Assembly: GCA_023078685.1 (NCBI GenBank)
Contig: JALGAS010000008.1
Coordinates: 2,852,001-2,916,000, forward strand
Direction: 5' to 3'
Origin: Neopestalotiopsis rosae
Lineage: Eukaryota > Ascomycota > Sordariomycetes > Amphisphaeriales > Sporocadaceae
Length of the DNA stretch: 64,000 bases
A model generated the notes under the pieces. That model ran no database searches. It was given only the letters and a program-made list of their open reading frames with translations, and was not told the origin of the DNA. Position numbers and translations under genes: made by a program. The stretch's first letter is position 1, and each line of letters starts with the position of its first letter. Shown here piece after piece: positions 1-12,973 of this stretch.

Positions 1-2096
1 GTCGTCAGCAGCTCAGAGATGGTTGCGAGGGAGATGCAATGCAAGCCTTTTCCCACAGCTGCATAATAGTACAGTAGGTAGATAGAGCTGGGCGCAAGGG
101 GCAACGGGAGGGGCTACTTGGTTGTTGATTATTGACTTTTGCCATGACTGTCGCGACTGATGTGTGGCGCAAACTATGCGGTAAACAGTGGGAGAGCCTC
201 TACTACTACAATCGTGGGACATGCGAGTTTTGCGCTGCAAATGCGCAACATGGGAAAAGACTAGCTTAATTCTAGATTGAGCATTGACAGATGGTGCAAG
301 TTGATGATGGCGCCGTCGCACATCTAATTAGCACGTAAAGTGCTACGCTGAGACATGTCAGTGATCAGAGTGTCGCTTTTCCCTTCTCTTGGCAAGATCT
401 CATCTCTGGAAAGCATCCATCTGCGACCTTTATTTTTATTCTTATTTCTTCGCTGCCGTGAAGCGTGGGACTGGACCGACTTTCCGACCACTGCAGTCTG
501 CTGCAAGTCGGGGAACACACATTACCTTGCACAGGTACAGACAGCCCTGGAGCAGAGTACTGTACGTCCTGCGTCTAGGGAAAGTCAAAACTGTCATCTG
601 CCAGAAATGCAACGTCGTTACCCGCCGCCACGGGGTCTCAATTTAGAATTTGTGACAGTTGTCGCATATAAAGTGTAAAATTCAGGCTCTTTTTAGCATT
701 TTAATATATAGTTTCGTAACTTGACACTGCGACATTTTGGGACCTGCATTTTGTTAAAAGAGTCAGTGGGTATTATAGGTGCCTATTGATTCGTGTTCAC
801 GCCGAGCTGAACACAAGTTCGTATAATCAAGGCCAATATACGATATTTTACGGCGATGTGTGGTTTTAGGCAGGCAACAGGACAAGACCAGTTTGCAGAC
901 TGTCAGTATTCCATTATCGTTGTTCCAACTGACATTTCGTGTCCAAGATGGCATTTGTGTGCATTGTGTCCATCGTTGCCATGGACTACATACATCACCA
1001 GCCCTCCCTTTGCAACATATTCCCTAGCCTGAATTGCGGAACGAAACTGCAGATCTTGTAAATACTCTGATTAGCCGTCGCTCCCCAGATCTGAATCTAA
1101 TTATGTACACCCGACACACCATCTCGAGCGTGACCACCACTACATACAAGGGAGGGCCCCCAACCCAGCCGTGCTAAGCCTCTGACAGTCGCTAGGTACG
1201 AGCCTTTAGCAGGCCGGTTCGGTTCTTTCCATTCCATTCATTCCAATCAGTGGCCCCGGCTGGGCGTCTAGTTCTGATGGTTGTGGTTCCTTTTCTTCCA
1301 CTCCCAATGTCCACTCACTGGAACCCGCCCATTAGCCCAGTCAAGCCCAGCCCGTACACAGTAGATCCATGAGCCATTCATTGCGTGTAGTCAGTGCAGT
1401 TTGATGCCCACTCTCCTTTTTCGCGTCCCCAGTCTGTCGTATTCTGCTTCGTTGCCCATCATCCACTTCCCCATCTTTCCCGTTCTCGCTCGCATTTGAC
1501 CGATCGCATCCATTTTTCGCATTGCACCGACAATCGCTTTCTCCTCTGAATACTTTGGTGGTAAACCGAGCCCAGGAAAGTCGACAGTACAACCAGTCAG
1601 CCCGAGTCTTGTGGAGGATCGTCTTCGTTTCGCGCAAAGTAGCATCGTCGTCCTCTACTCTCCCACAATGTCCTTGTGACCCAACCTACTCTGTGTCGTG
1701 TCGTCGCTAGTCAGGTCATTGTCTCTTTCGACTACTAGAGCTGCGAAGCGAAGCGCCGTCTTTCACTCGCTACCGGCTGCTTTGTGATCACGAGTTGGCC
1801 CAACCGATTCGTTCCAGGCTTCGTCCTTCGTTTGTTCGCCGCGATCCGCATCTCTGTGGGAGGATTTCTTACTTTGGTCAACGACTAGGTCAACAGACAA
1901 GATTGTTATTGCGAATTGAAGGTCTCTCGGGGGTCTAATCGTCGGGCAACAGTAACACACTGCGCAACTATCCCGTCTCATCGGATCGTGACAAGCGTTT
2001 GTTGAAACAAGTACGACGACATTCTTTGCATTTCCAGCATCCAAGCTGTGTAAAGATCGGGACTTTTAGGTGTACCACTTGGGCATATAATTCATC
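1..2096. other. Left-edge non-coding region upstream of CSI2-like gene
   Basis: No coding region is recognisable on either strand: the open frames are short, overlap each other and show no family resemblance. The part from about 1330 to 2090 is pyrimidine-rich on the + strand (many CTTTC/TCTCC runs), as is common for fungal promoters and 5' leaders, so it probably serves the gene starting at 2097. A half-palindrome GTTGCCATGG occurs at 975-984. The 3' end of an upstream gene may lie in the first kilobase but nothing shows it. Confidence 0.6.
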
Positions 2097-3128
2097 ATGG
2101 CACGACGCTCGGTAACATGGAAGCGTGGTATGCTTCTGTCTACAGTCGCACTCTTTGCCGTCTCAGCCGTTGCGCAGACCACGACGACTGATGCCACAAC
2201 TGACGCGGCCACGACAACTGCTGCAACTACCACAGCGGCCGCAACGACTACTGCTGCCACGACAACTGCCACCTCAGATGACGACTCGACGGGAACTACC
2301 ACAGTACCCAACTTGACAACTACATCTACATCTACATCCGCGGGCACCACCGGCACAGACGCCGCCGTGCCAACGCTCACGGATTCCACGACCGCTGCTT
2401 CCGGCACTTATACCTATGCTGCTCCTACTGTGCCCGATACTAGCAAAGCGCCATTTATGCAAACCTCGAGTCTCCCCGAGGGGACCGTCTTTATTGCTGT
2501 TGGTGCCATTCTTGGTGCTTTCGGTATCGCCATCTTGATCTGGCGGGCTGTTGTGGCATGTCTTTTGCACAGATCGGTTAAGCGCGCTGCATTGGCCCAG
2601 CACCTGGCCAACGACAAGATGGCCATACCGGGCCCAACCACTGCTCCCTTTTACCAACAGTACAAGGATCACGAGTCCAAGGGCTCTTTGGGTGCCACAG
2701 CCGCCGTCGCTGCCGGCCGCGGCGTTCGGCGGACGACGCGCGGTCCGGTGCCATCATCAACCCCGAGCCAGACGAACCTCTTCTTCTCCCCAACGGCCGG
2801 CAATGCTGGAAACGGCGGCAACCGCTCGTCAACGTTCTTGCCCTCGGGCTTCTATGCTGCGAATCAGGGCGCCGGGCAGACGGGTCACGGCCATTCTATT
2901 AGCATGAGCGACCTCCGACCCGACTCGCGCGACTCGCCCGCGCTCACGCCGCACAACGACCACATGCGGCGCCATCCCCAAATGAGCACGAGCACGCTCA
3001 ACCTGAACCAGGTACCCACCGGCCGGGCGCCCAGTATGTTCTTGGATGACTTGCTCGACGAAAACCCACAACAGTTCCCGCCTGCTGGTGGGAATCATGC
3101 TGCTTATCGCCAATCGAGAGGCTTCTAA
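2097..3128 (+). CDS. CSI2: CSI2-like single-pass cell-surface protein (chitin synthesis-linked family)
   Basis: Intronless, 343 aa. Residues 1-27 form a signal peptide: basic start, hydrophobic core, ending near AVAQ. About residues 28-115 are extremely Thr/Ala/Ser-rich and so probably heavily O-mannosylated. Then comes a conserved block with LPEGTVF leading into one membrane segment (about 129-153) followed directly by basic SVKRAA, so the N-terminal part faces outside. The cytoplasmic tail is long, rich in Gly, Ser and Asn and probably disordered. The order (signal peptide, Thr-rich stalk, LPEGTVF-TM-SVKRAA) is what I know from fungal Csi2 proteins; yeast Csi2 is linked to chitin synthase 3 function and the bud neck. 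A generic Mid2/Wsc-like sensor is the alternative, but it lacks a Cys-rich WSC domain. The first ATG after the pyrimidine-rich leader gives the signal peptide, which supports the start. Confidence 0.8.
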   Translation: MARRSVTWKRGMLLSTVALFAVSAVAQTTTTDATTDAATTTAATTTAAATTTAATTTATSDDDSTGTTTVPNLTTTSTSTSAGTTGTDAAVPTLTDSTTAASGTYTYAAPTVPDTSKAPFMQTSSLPEGTVFIAVGAILGAFGIAILIWRAVVACLLHRSVKRAALAQHLANDKMAIPGPTTAPFYQQYKDHESKGSLGATAAVAAGRGVRRTTRGPVPSSTPSQTNLFFSPTAGNAGNGGNRSSTFLPSGFYAANQGAGQTGHGHSISMSDLRPDSRDSPALTPHNDHMRRHPQMSTSTLNLNQVPTGRAPSMFLDDLLDENPQQFPPAGGNHAAYRQSRGF

Positions 3129-4350
3129 TTCCGTTTATTTGATACCTCTTGCTTCTTGTTTTCTCGTTTCCGACTTGCATCGATATTAAAAAAGAGATAT
3201 TTAATTGTGATGGAAAGGGGTTTTTAAGGTTCGAGCGACTAGGAATATGATCAGACTTTTTTTGGTATCATCGAATATCAGGCTTTCACGAGCAGAAACA
3301 CTGTGCTCTCTCCGGCATTTTGCATCTTGGAATGGAGAAAAGGAGTTCACTGGAGGGGTTGTTGCCCTTTTCCCCCGTATGCGTGCGTCGTGTCATTTGG
3401 CCAAACCTAGGTCATGAAGCAAGATTCCAAACCGTAAATAAGTTCTCGCGTTTTATACCATAGTTTCCATCATCAGTTGGACAGCATCCATAGCCATTAT
3501 TTATCATTACAGACAATACCACAATTTCTTGAATCCCCACCGAGTCCCAAAGAAACGTTTGTCGAATAGATGATATTGTGCTCGTCCTGCAGTTTTATTG
3601 TAGTACGCTAATCTTCATATTCCCGGATAAATCTCGTGCATAATGACGACCACTGATTACTCTTGTGATATGTCACATATTGGCTTCGATTGTTTCACTT
3701 GATCGATCTCGATAGCAGTTGGTTTCAAGTCAGCAAAGCTACCCCCGTTCAAGAGTTGAGCAAAACTACAAATTTAGCTCTGACTTTTTGGTTCCCTTTC
3801 CCCGTGGTTTAACGGCAAAACGTGCTTATATAGTGTTTGTACACTATTATCTTACAACACTAACTGGCAATTCCCCTTTTCTTCTTCTCTTTCTTACCAC
3901 CCTCTATGCGTTCACGGGTGACGGGGTCTTTTCTTTCCTTCGAGGCTTCTTCTGTCCTTCATTTAACGACATGTCATCGAAAGAAGCTTCATTATCTTAC
4001 TTCTTACTTGAACTCCGTCTTCTGGTATTTCGCTTGCCAATGATATACTCCTCAACAGGATGCAATACTCGCACGTCGAGACCACAACGACCCCACGGTT
4101 TCTCACTAGTTTGCTCACAATCACCAATGCAGCTTGATCAGTTTTCTTCATGAGAGTCTAACCTTTTTGTTATTCCTCTGTTTGTCTATTAAGTTATGCT
4201 ATATGTCATCCAAGCTTTGGCAGGATGTTATTCTTTTATTTCCCGAAAAATCCGCAAATGCCAAATGTTAGATGGATGAAACGTCATCAACTAGATGTAC
4301 TTCTGAGGCTTTCATCTACTTGAGCTTCTTCAACTCCTTTTAAGCTTCAA
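3129..4350. other. Convergent intergenic region (3' UTRs of CSI2-like and YOR1)
   Basis: The region lies between two genes that point at each other. It is AT-rich just after the CSI2 stop (3180-3300) and carries no open frame with family resemblance. It should hold the two 3' UTRs and polyadenylation signals. Nothing else is visible. Confidence 0.6.
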
Positions 4351-7300
4351 TCATTTCTGCTGCTGCTGTCCGTCATCCCCACTCGAGCCACCGCCAGCCT
4401 TTTCGTCGACGACGTTACTATCGTCATCGTCGCTGCTGCTCGAGTTGGACGCGCTGCTCAGCTGCTCCCGCGCGCCGGCAATGTCCTCCATGCGGATGCC
4501 GCTGCGGTCGCACATGGAGCGGAAGATGCCGCCCTGCCGCTGCCACAGCGCCGCGGGGGAGTCGAGCTCGGCGATGCGGCCCGCGTCCATGACGCAGATG
4601 CGGTCGTAGCCGATGATGGTGCGCAGACGGTGGGCGATGCAGAGCAGCGTCTTGCCCTTGAACCCCGTCGCGATCGTGTTTTGGATCTTGTCGTCCGTCT
4701 CCATGTCGACTGACGACGTGGCCTCGTCGCACACGATGATCTGGCTGCCGCGCACGAGGGCACGAGCGAGCGCCATGAGCTGCCGCTGTCCGAGGGAGAA
4801 GTTGAGTCCGTCTTCCTCGACGGTTGTGTCGAGGTGGACGCGAGTCGGGTCCCTGTCGTCGATGGAGGCATCCTCGGGTACCAGATCAGCCTGTCGGATC
4901 GCCGACCAGAGCTTGAGGTCGTCGTGCTCCCCAAAGGGATCTAGGTTGGAGCGGACAGTGCCGCGGAAGAGCGTTGGGTCTTGAGGAATGATGGCGAGTC
5001 TCGAACGCAGATCGTGGAGACCAATGGTGGAAATATCCAGGCCGTCTATGGTTATGTGGCCACCTGAAAGCTCGACGAGACGGAAGAGCGTCGACATGAT
5101 GGAACTCTTGCCGGCACCCGTGCGTCCAACAATACCGATACGCTCACCACCGCGGACATGCATGGTCATGCCCTTGAGAACAAGCGGCAAGTTGGCACGG
5201 TATCGCATCTCAACATTGTCAAAAATGATCTCGCCCTTTTCGGGCCACGACGGCTTGATGTCAATCGTGTGCTCGGGAGCCTCCTCCTCGAGCTGTGTAC
5301 CGTAGTACAGCAGACGTTCCACAGCGTTCATGCCGTTCTCCACCTCGGCCAGCTGTCGAACTGTGAACTGCAGCATCTGGACGATACCGAGAATGTACGA
5401 GAGCACAAGACCACCAATGGAGGGAGGAACCGAGAATCGGGCAGTGACAACGAGCACACCAGTGGTGAACACCAGCAAGTTACCAATGAGGTCAAGACGC
5501 ATAGACAGCCATCTCTGATTCGAAAAGGTCAGGAAGTATGCCGAGTTCATCTCGTCAATAGCGTGACGCAGATCTGATGTAAAACGTTCCTTGAGTCCAT
5601 AAGCACGGATCGTTGCCACACCAGTGAGACCCTCGCCAAACTTTGCAAAAACGACTGAACGAAGGACCGACTCGAATCGCTTCACCTCGCGGGCAGACTG
5701 TCGATAGTATGCCGTGGCAATGATGAATATTACGACGAGCGGGACGAGGGCAATGACAAAGTAGTGGAAGAAGGCAATGATGAGACAAAAGACTGAGATG
5801 ATCATGGCCATGGTGAGGAAGTACATGCGCATGGCATCGGTCAAGTTGTTGTCCATGACATCCACATCTCGGGAAAAGCGGTTCGTGATGCGACCAAGAG
5901 GAGTGGTGTCGAAGAAAGACATGGGCGCTCGCAAAGTATGCGTGACGGCCTGTCGCAGTAGGGTCTTACTGGCATTGGTACCAAAGATTGTCAGCATGAG
6001 CGAGAAGACAAACATGAGGAGAGCCTGCGCCGTTCCCAGACCGGCATATACTCCGATGTATACGCCGGTGCTGTAGCCGAAATGATCCGATGTCCAGTAC
6101 GACAGCCATAAACTGGTTGCGATATTGGCACCCTGGGACATGATCAAGGCCAACATGACGAGCGGAGCGGACAAGACCGTGCCGGATGCCTTCACGTATT
6201 GACCATAGACCGACCAGGGCACACTAGATACGGCACGCTCCTCGGCCTGCATGAGACCTGTGCTCTTCTTCTTCTTCTTCTTATCCTTCTTGGCCTCGGC
6301 CGTCTTCTCTTCAACCACGGCTCCTTCGCCGTCTTTCTCATCCTTTGATTCAACGGCCGTGGTCGCCAGCAGAGTCTGGAAGCCAGTGTGGTTTGCCATG
6401 AGATTGTCAAAGGTGTCGATTGCCTGGATCTTTCCGCCCTCCATCCAGATAATGCGGTCGCAGCGGTTCAGAACCCAAAGCTGATGGGTTGCCAAGATAC
6501 GACATTTGTCTTTGAGCAGGCCGAGAATGGCATTATCGAATATGTGCCGCCCGACGTGAGCATCGACAGCACTCAAGGGGTCGTCCATGATGACAATATC
6601 GGAATCAAAGTAGATTGCTCTGGCAATGTTGAGTCGCTGCTTCTGACCACCAGAGATTGTGATACCCCTTTCACCGATTTCAGTTGCATCGCCATCAGGA
6701 AGCATGTCCAAGTCGGGTTGCAAGGCGCAGCTATGATTGAGATGTTGGTAAGAACATTTTGTACGGTATGGGGGTGATTGGAAAACTTACGCTTGGATAA
6801 CATCGTTGTACCATCCACGATCCAAGTCTTTGCCAAAGGTGATGTTGTTTCTGAGAGTGGCGTTCTGAATCCAGGCATATTGCGGACAGAAGGCTCTCGA
6901 AGCACCAAGGACAACCTCACCTGACGTCCTGCGCATGTCACCGGCGAGGGCGGCCAGCAAACTCGTCTTGCCGCTGCCTACGGAACCAATGACAGCCACG
7001 AGCTCGTTCCGACCAATCTCGAAATTCAGATCCTGAATCTTGAAGGGTTCGCGCTCATCCACGAGCGTGCTGGTGTCGTCAGATCCAGGAGCTTCCGACT
7101 TGCCCGCTGCCTTCTTTGCAGGCTCCTTTCCGCCGGTAGTCTTGTCCGAATCTTGAGCCGATGCACGCTCCCAGGTGAAGCTAGCATTGACGACTTCGAC
7201 TGCATTCTTGGCTTCTGGCTTGTACACCGCCTCGTCGTCCTGCTCTTCGGACAACAGGAATTCTTGCGTTCGTCTAAGAGACTCCCAGGCGTCTACGACT

Positions 7301-8932
7301 TGGCCGATAACCAAGGGCAGCAAGTTGAGAGGCATACGAAGACCGTTGAACAGGGCGAGTGACGAGAAGACCTGCGCAGGTGCGAGGTCGTGGCGAGTCA
7401 ATGAGTACGCGATAAATGACAACATGGAGGCATAGATGGGCAACGACATGCTGACAGCGTTGATGGCGTTACGAATGGCCAGCAAAATCTGGATGGCGTG
7501 AATCTCGCGGGTACGGATATCCTTCAGTCGTTCCAGAAAGGCCATCTCCCAGCCGAAATATTTGACAAATCGGACCGAGGAAAGGATCTCCTGGGTCAAG
7601 CTCACACGCTGATCAGTGATCTTGTTGATGACACTTCTCCGCCTGAACAAACTGCGGATGGCTCGAGTCAAGAGTGGGATACCAATAACCAGCAGCGCGA
7701 AACCGGCGAGGGCGCTATACGTCAGGTTGATCAGAAGGAGGACCAAAGTGATGAGGCAGATGATGGGGGCGTTCCAGATCATGTGGAACAGACCTGCCGC
7801 CTGGTCAATACGGTAAGTGTCCACACTCATCAGGTTCACAATCTTTCCGTTGCTCCATCCTGGATTGTCATGTGCCGGGCCCTTTTTGCCCTTCTTATCC
7901 TTTTTCCAGAATTTGGCTTTTGACTTGCTGTCCTTTTCGTTTTCATTGTTGGCCTCGCCCGCTGGCTCGTCTCTGGACTTGTCCGTGCCAGCTCTTGCAC
8001 GACCTGATATCACCATGGACTTTTCGTACACCACGCCGATTAGAACGGCTCGGACTTGACCGCCAATCATCATACCGCGGTAGATGAAGTGGTTCATGCC
8101 CAGACTTTGCAGGACTTGCATGCAAGTAACACCAATGACCAGACCCATGCCAGCACCAATGTGTGGCGCTGGCTGTCCGGCCTGCGAAGCATTATACGCG
8201 TCCGTGGCAAATTGAATCAGGTACCGCAGTGTGAAGGGAGATATAACCTGCATGATGGAAGCACCAAACTGGCAGAATCCTCCGATCCAAAACTCCCAGA
8301 AGAAAGTCTCGTGCAGCGCCCACAGCAAGGGGTACTGGCCGCCCTCCTTGACTTTCTTTTCGAAATTTGCTTGCAGCCTATCTGTGAGTACATCTGCAGA
8401 TCTGTTTGGGTTGATGGTCCACAGATCCTTCATGTCCAGTTGTCTCTTATAACCGACCTTGAGAAGATGTCAGTATACACAAATTTGACCAACATCTCAA
8501 TGACCATGAGAAGGATATTTGCGATCGGAGGTCACTCACCATCATTAGAGGCGCCATCCACTGGAACGTCAACCTACTAAGCCAGCCAGCCTGGTACTCC
8601 CGCGACTCGCCTCGCTCCTCTGGTACGGGCGGGATCTTGCCCCATTTCAAAGGATCGGGCTGTTTATACCACGGTTTCGACTGCGGCGGCGCAGAGGCGC
8701 CGGTGGTGGTCCGCGTCAGCACGCTCAGGTCGGTGGCGGCGCTCTGGGTCCGCCGGATCTCCTCCCGCTCGGCGCGCTTCTCGTGCCCTTCCTCCCTGCG
8801 GCGGACCTCCTCCTCCGGGTCCAGTATGGGCGAGACGGGCGTTATGGGCTCCTCCTCGTGGGTCGCGTTGACCGCGGCCGCTGGGTCTACCGGCTCCAGC
8901 TCCTCCTTCCTCAGCGAAGACTTGTCCGTCAT
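4351..8932 (-). CDS. YOR1: YOR1-type ABC transporter (ABCC/MRP subfamily multidrug exporter)
   Basis: Three exons: 8932-8540, 8457-6791, 6730-4351; introns of 82 and 60 nt (GTGAGT and GTAAGT donors). The product is 1,479 aa, the usual Yor1 length. Order: soluble N-terminus with acidic/basic charge clusters, first membrane domain, NBD1 (Walker A GSVGSGKTS, signature ISGGQKQ, Walker B VIMDDPLSAVD), a Lys-rich linker, second membrane domain, NBD2 (Walker A GRTGAGKSS, signature SLGQRQ, Walker B VCDEATSSVD), and an acidic Ser/Asp-rich tail. NBD1 has Asp where NBD2 has the catalytic Glu, the asymmetry typical of ABCC proteins. No extra N-terminal TMD0 is seen, which separates it from Ycf1/Bpt1. Yor1 in yeast exports oligomycin and other organic anions and moves phospholipids at the plasma membrane. 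Start: first ATG of the exon before the conserved LTFQWMAPLMM block. Confidence 0.93.
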
Positions 8933-9742
8933 GTTTTCTCCCGTGTTTCACCGCAAACGCGGAGGGCGCGGTAATGCGCAGTTGAGCCCTGTCCCCGAAT
9001 GATGTGGCAGACCTATTTGTGGCAGATGATGTGTCCGGTCTGGAGAATACGAGATTGGGAGAAATTATCAGACGCCTCAAATCTCACGAGCCACTCAAGA
9101 AAAAAATAATGGCTGCGTGGTTGTTTGGGTTTTTTTCCCACTCGGCGGCGGTATATTCCCAATTAGCTTGAATCCCGGATGTCTCTTCCGAAGTCAGTCC
9201 AGACGGTTAACCGAGACGGGTATGAGTTTCGCCTGAAGATAAGATACCCTCGCCGAAATGGTAGGCGGCAGGGATGGGGACATGAGACGACGGCGACGAC
9301 GACCACAAGTCAAGCAATAAAATAAAACCTGGTTCAGTCGAGAAAAGGAAAACAAGGGCCAAAAGAGAAGAGGGGTGAAGGCCGAATTAAGTATATCGAG
9401 AGAATCGAGAGAAAGGGGAAGCGAGCAGAGGAACAAGACGAAACGGCTACGGAGTCTGGACGGCTTTAAAGAACTGGGGTGGGTTAGACGAAAGACGTGC
9501 CTATTGAAGATAGTTTTATGATGCTTTGACTTTTGAGGTAGAGGTGCCCCGCAAACACACGCGAAATAGACAAGGGGTACAAAGTTACCGTACCTTTTTT
9601 TTTCCTCCTTCGTTTTTCTTTTCTCACTGGTTTTTCCTCTCCCTCTCCGGATTTTACTATCAGGCAACCCCGTGCCGGCTTGCGGATAGCCGAGACAGGC
9701 CGCAGCAGCTCGCTCGAGCAGCAGATGGGGAAACGACAAGAG

Positions 9743-9758
9743 AAAAAAAAAAAAAAAA
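9743..9758 (+). repeat. A16 homopolymer
   Basis: Sixteen consecutive A bases, flanked by GAG and GGCCCC, in the gene-poor region upstream of YOR1. Simple repeat; no function suggested. Confidence 0.9.
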
Positions 9759-9955
9759 GGCCCCATCTCGATAGGGCAAGTGACATGGGTAGTCTGGATA
9801 TGTGCTGGGGGGCTTTGAAGCGCCTGTCTGATTCATTCCTATGGAGCCCTGGAGGTACAGCAGTATCTTAGCTGTAGGCAATCGACAAAAACACGTAGGG
9901 CAGGCAATTGATGATTAGTAGACGGGCGAACAGCAAGTCAAGTGGGATGGCGCCG

Positions 9956-9969
9956 TAGGTAGGTAGGTA
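9956..9969 (+). repeat. Short TAGG tetranucleotide repeat with palindromic end
   Basis: Three TAGG units followed by TAGGTACCTA, a 10-bp palindrome (9964-9973). The same tetranucleotide recurs at 18045-18072 and around 46115-46131, always between genes. Confidence 0.8.
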
Positions 9970-12900
9970 CCTAGGCTAACTAGCGTAGGTAACCAGATGG
10001 TGACGGCATGGGATTAGTGGGCGATTACCTCCGGGAGCTCTCAGTCCAGTGTGTCGCATGTCCGTCCTGCCAGTCCTGCTCACACCTCTGATGTGTGCGG
10101 TACAGGCAGGTGTCTGGTTTCTTGGTATTCCAGAATGCGGGTGACTGCACAGAATATGCATTCCTAGCGCAAACGGTTCACCACTCGGAGCTCTTGTTTC
10201 GCACTCCGCGGCTTTGCGCGGGTCGGGTCTGGCGCAAACGTGCGTCCAAGTACCAAGACACGCTCGCTGTACGATGATGATTTGATGTATGTACGTAGGT
10301 TACTTACTTGCTTGCCGAACCACGTTTCCCTTCTCTAATCTGGCTGGCTTGATTGGACAGCCACTGCCGAGATAATTATATAAGAGGATATTAAACCATA
10401 CACTTATGAGAATTGGTATATTTTTGCCTCATTTTCTTCTTGTTTCTACTCGCTATACCTAGGCAAACTGCACTGGAAAGAAATCCATCGTTTGTATACA
10501 AATCATAACCCGAGATTGATTAGTTTAGTTGATCGGCCTAGGCACGTTTTAGCGTCTGCTAGACCTGCCGTCTGGGCTGGGATCCTAGGCGGCGCTGGAC
10601 AAACGATAGGTCTTGCTTCGGGAGGCTAGAGCCGCGAGGAGAATGCTGGGGGGAAAGAAGAACAACACCACCACCACACACACCCACTCTCTGGAAGGTA
10701 GAAGTCTCTTGTCATTACAAAGCAATGGAATCGTAAGGCTCAGTCATCTGACCTTTTTTGATAGTTTCGGGCTCCGATGTTGTCATGTCTCCGACTGATC
10801 TCGTAATAGTATCATGGAAGCTCAAGTGTTTAGTTTTGAGTCCAGTCTCTTCTTAATTCTCCCCTTCATCCTCTGTAATCACCATCAATTGATGAATTAC
10901 AAAGATACATTTGAGGTGGACGTTTAGAAAAGTGATCTCCACGTCCACATGGTTTTAAGCAATTCCTAAATCCGCCTCTAACAAGGCACCCGCCACACGG
11001 CCCGGTGGGTATGTTTTTTTTTCTGTTGAAAATAAGGTATGCCTTGATGGATGCCCCCGCCCCCTCGTTTAGCAGGTTTTGACTGTACTGTAGTAGGTAG
11101 TAGGAGTGTGCTATAGTGTTCATGTGTTGGTAATGCGCTCTGGTAGTGTAATGCAGTGTCATGTAATCAGATCGAACCGGCGATTTTCGAAAATGCCGAT
11201 GTCTCCTGCCCATCGAAAACGCTGGACATTTCCATACAAAGTGTAGGAACTGCCAAACATTGCGGTGTACGGCTAGTGGGCACATCGCATCCTACTGAGG
11301 TAACCTTACAAACCTTTTTGGGGGGTAGCCTCACTACTGTAGGAGGCACATATGCCTGCAGGAAGTGGTTCGCACGGCATTACGGCAGTCATGAATCTGC
11401 TTACAGGACCTTGGCTAAGCAATCATTTCCCCATCACAACGTCTAGAACGTCATTCCAGTTTTGTCACCTTAGCATCTTCTTTCCTGTTTACATACAAGA
11501 AGACCAGAAAAGAGTTTGACACGGCACAGTCTAGTATGGTCTAAATGGTACGTAGTGTGTAGTGGTAACATAAGGGAAAACGTTGTGCTGCGTGTCTCGT
11601 TTTCGTTTGACTGGTAGTTGCTAACCTTGTTAGCCGCCGAATGCTTTTTGTTGAATTATTAATACAGACTCGGGGTCCCTTTTTGCCCAGACTTTCGCAG
11701 TTTACTATAGTCCGAATAGCCCCACTATATCACTTTCCCACACAAGAAAGACTGCTCTGTGTAATCTGCATCGCTCAATGTCCCTTTCCTCTTCATCTGA
11801 TCATGCTGGAAATGGTGAGTCAAGAATCATGTAAGTAAGCAAGCCCCTCGATGCGGTGAGCGTATGCGGCCGTACACTATTCAACGGCATGAGGATCAAA
11901 TCGTGGCCCCTGCTGGGGAGGATAGGAGGAACCTTTTGAGTCCCCTTCCCCAATCACATAAGACGATCATACAGTGGTCATGACCCCCATGCGAGATCCG
12001 AATCGGATATTCCAGATAGTCTTCCGATCAACTCACACCCCCGGCCGATAAACATGGCCACTTCCATAACGCCCGCTGAGTAACATGTCACTTAATTCAA
12101 GGCAATTGAATAGGCATCGAATCCGCTTATACTATGATGATGACCACAGGGCTGACTGGCGCTTTGAGGAAGAATGTCAGATCACACCAAAGTGCTATCC
12201 AAGTCGAGTTGTATCCCGGGACTCGTCTTGCATGCGGAATTCCCGTCACATCTGCAATGGTTTGAGAAATGGAAAAAGTCTCCGAACTCCGTCGAATGGA
12301 GCACCACACCCCCGTACCCACCTGCTGCTGCTTAGCTGTTCCTCGCTTTCGCAAAACAATGTTACATATAATGACTGTGGAAACAGCTTAACGCGTAGAT
12401 TATGTCCGTGCTCATGATATTCCAGAAGACTGCTGCGGAATGGATCCGAGAAGATCTTCTCGCGTACGTGTAAAGGACTTCTTTCTTTTTTTCGGCAATG
12501 CCCGTTGTTGATCTCTTCTCGATCTTCGTATAAATTGTCTGCTTTGGAGGGGCCAGGACAAGGGCAAAAATCCAATGAGAAGCTATCCCTTATCCGCGCA
12601 AACCCCGAGCCGAACCGACCCCTCCATGCCCAGCGATAGTCTATTCGGAGCCGTTCACGCCTACGTGGCTGGGCATTCCCCACAAACTGTACAAAGGATC
12701 TAGTGATCAAGCACCTTGTTGGCTTGGCATGGTTTCTTTCTAGTCTATTAAACGACCCTGATCGAAAAGAGTCATCTGGAACTTCTGCCTGATCCGCAAT
12801 GCTCTGAGGATCGCCAAGGCTTTTTCCAGGTCGCTCTCTCTATGCTAAGACATTTTACAGAATACCTTGCCGTTTGTATGCACATAATAGTTTGTCAATC

Positions 12901-12973
12901 GAGAGAAAAAAGAGTATCATCATGAGCACCATCTTTATTTTCTTCCGACGAGCCATCATGGAAGGCAGTAGTC

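Larger units (their letters stand above)
8933..12973. other. 4-kb gene-poor region
   Basis: The region lies between the YOR1 start and the helicase stop. I find no gene that I can support. The longer open frames (for example around 9194-9766 and 12246-12710 on the minus strand) are low in complexity or look random, lack start context and resemble no family. Simple sequences are an A16 run at 9743-9758, a T-rich stretch at 9595-9620 and a short TAGG repeat at 9956-9969. The first several hundred bases should contain the YOR1 promoter. No terminal repeats or transposase remnants were noticed. Confidence 0.55.

Noticed and set aside
3228..3240. GGTTCGAGCGACT as a tRNA B box
   Set aside because: No A box at the right distance and no cloverleaf pairing around it.
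9194..9766. 190-codon minus-strand frame upstream of YOR1
   Set aside because: Low-complexity (polyPhe from a poly-A run), no family resemblance and no start context; likely random in the YOR1 upstream region.
12246..12710. 154-codon minus-strand frame before the helicase gene end
   Set aside because: No recognisable family and no conserved blocks; not supported as a gene.
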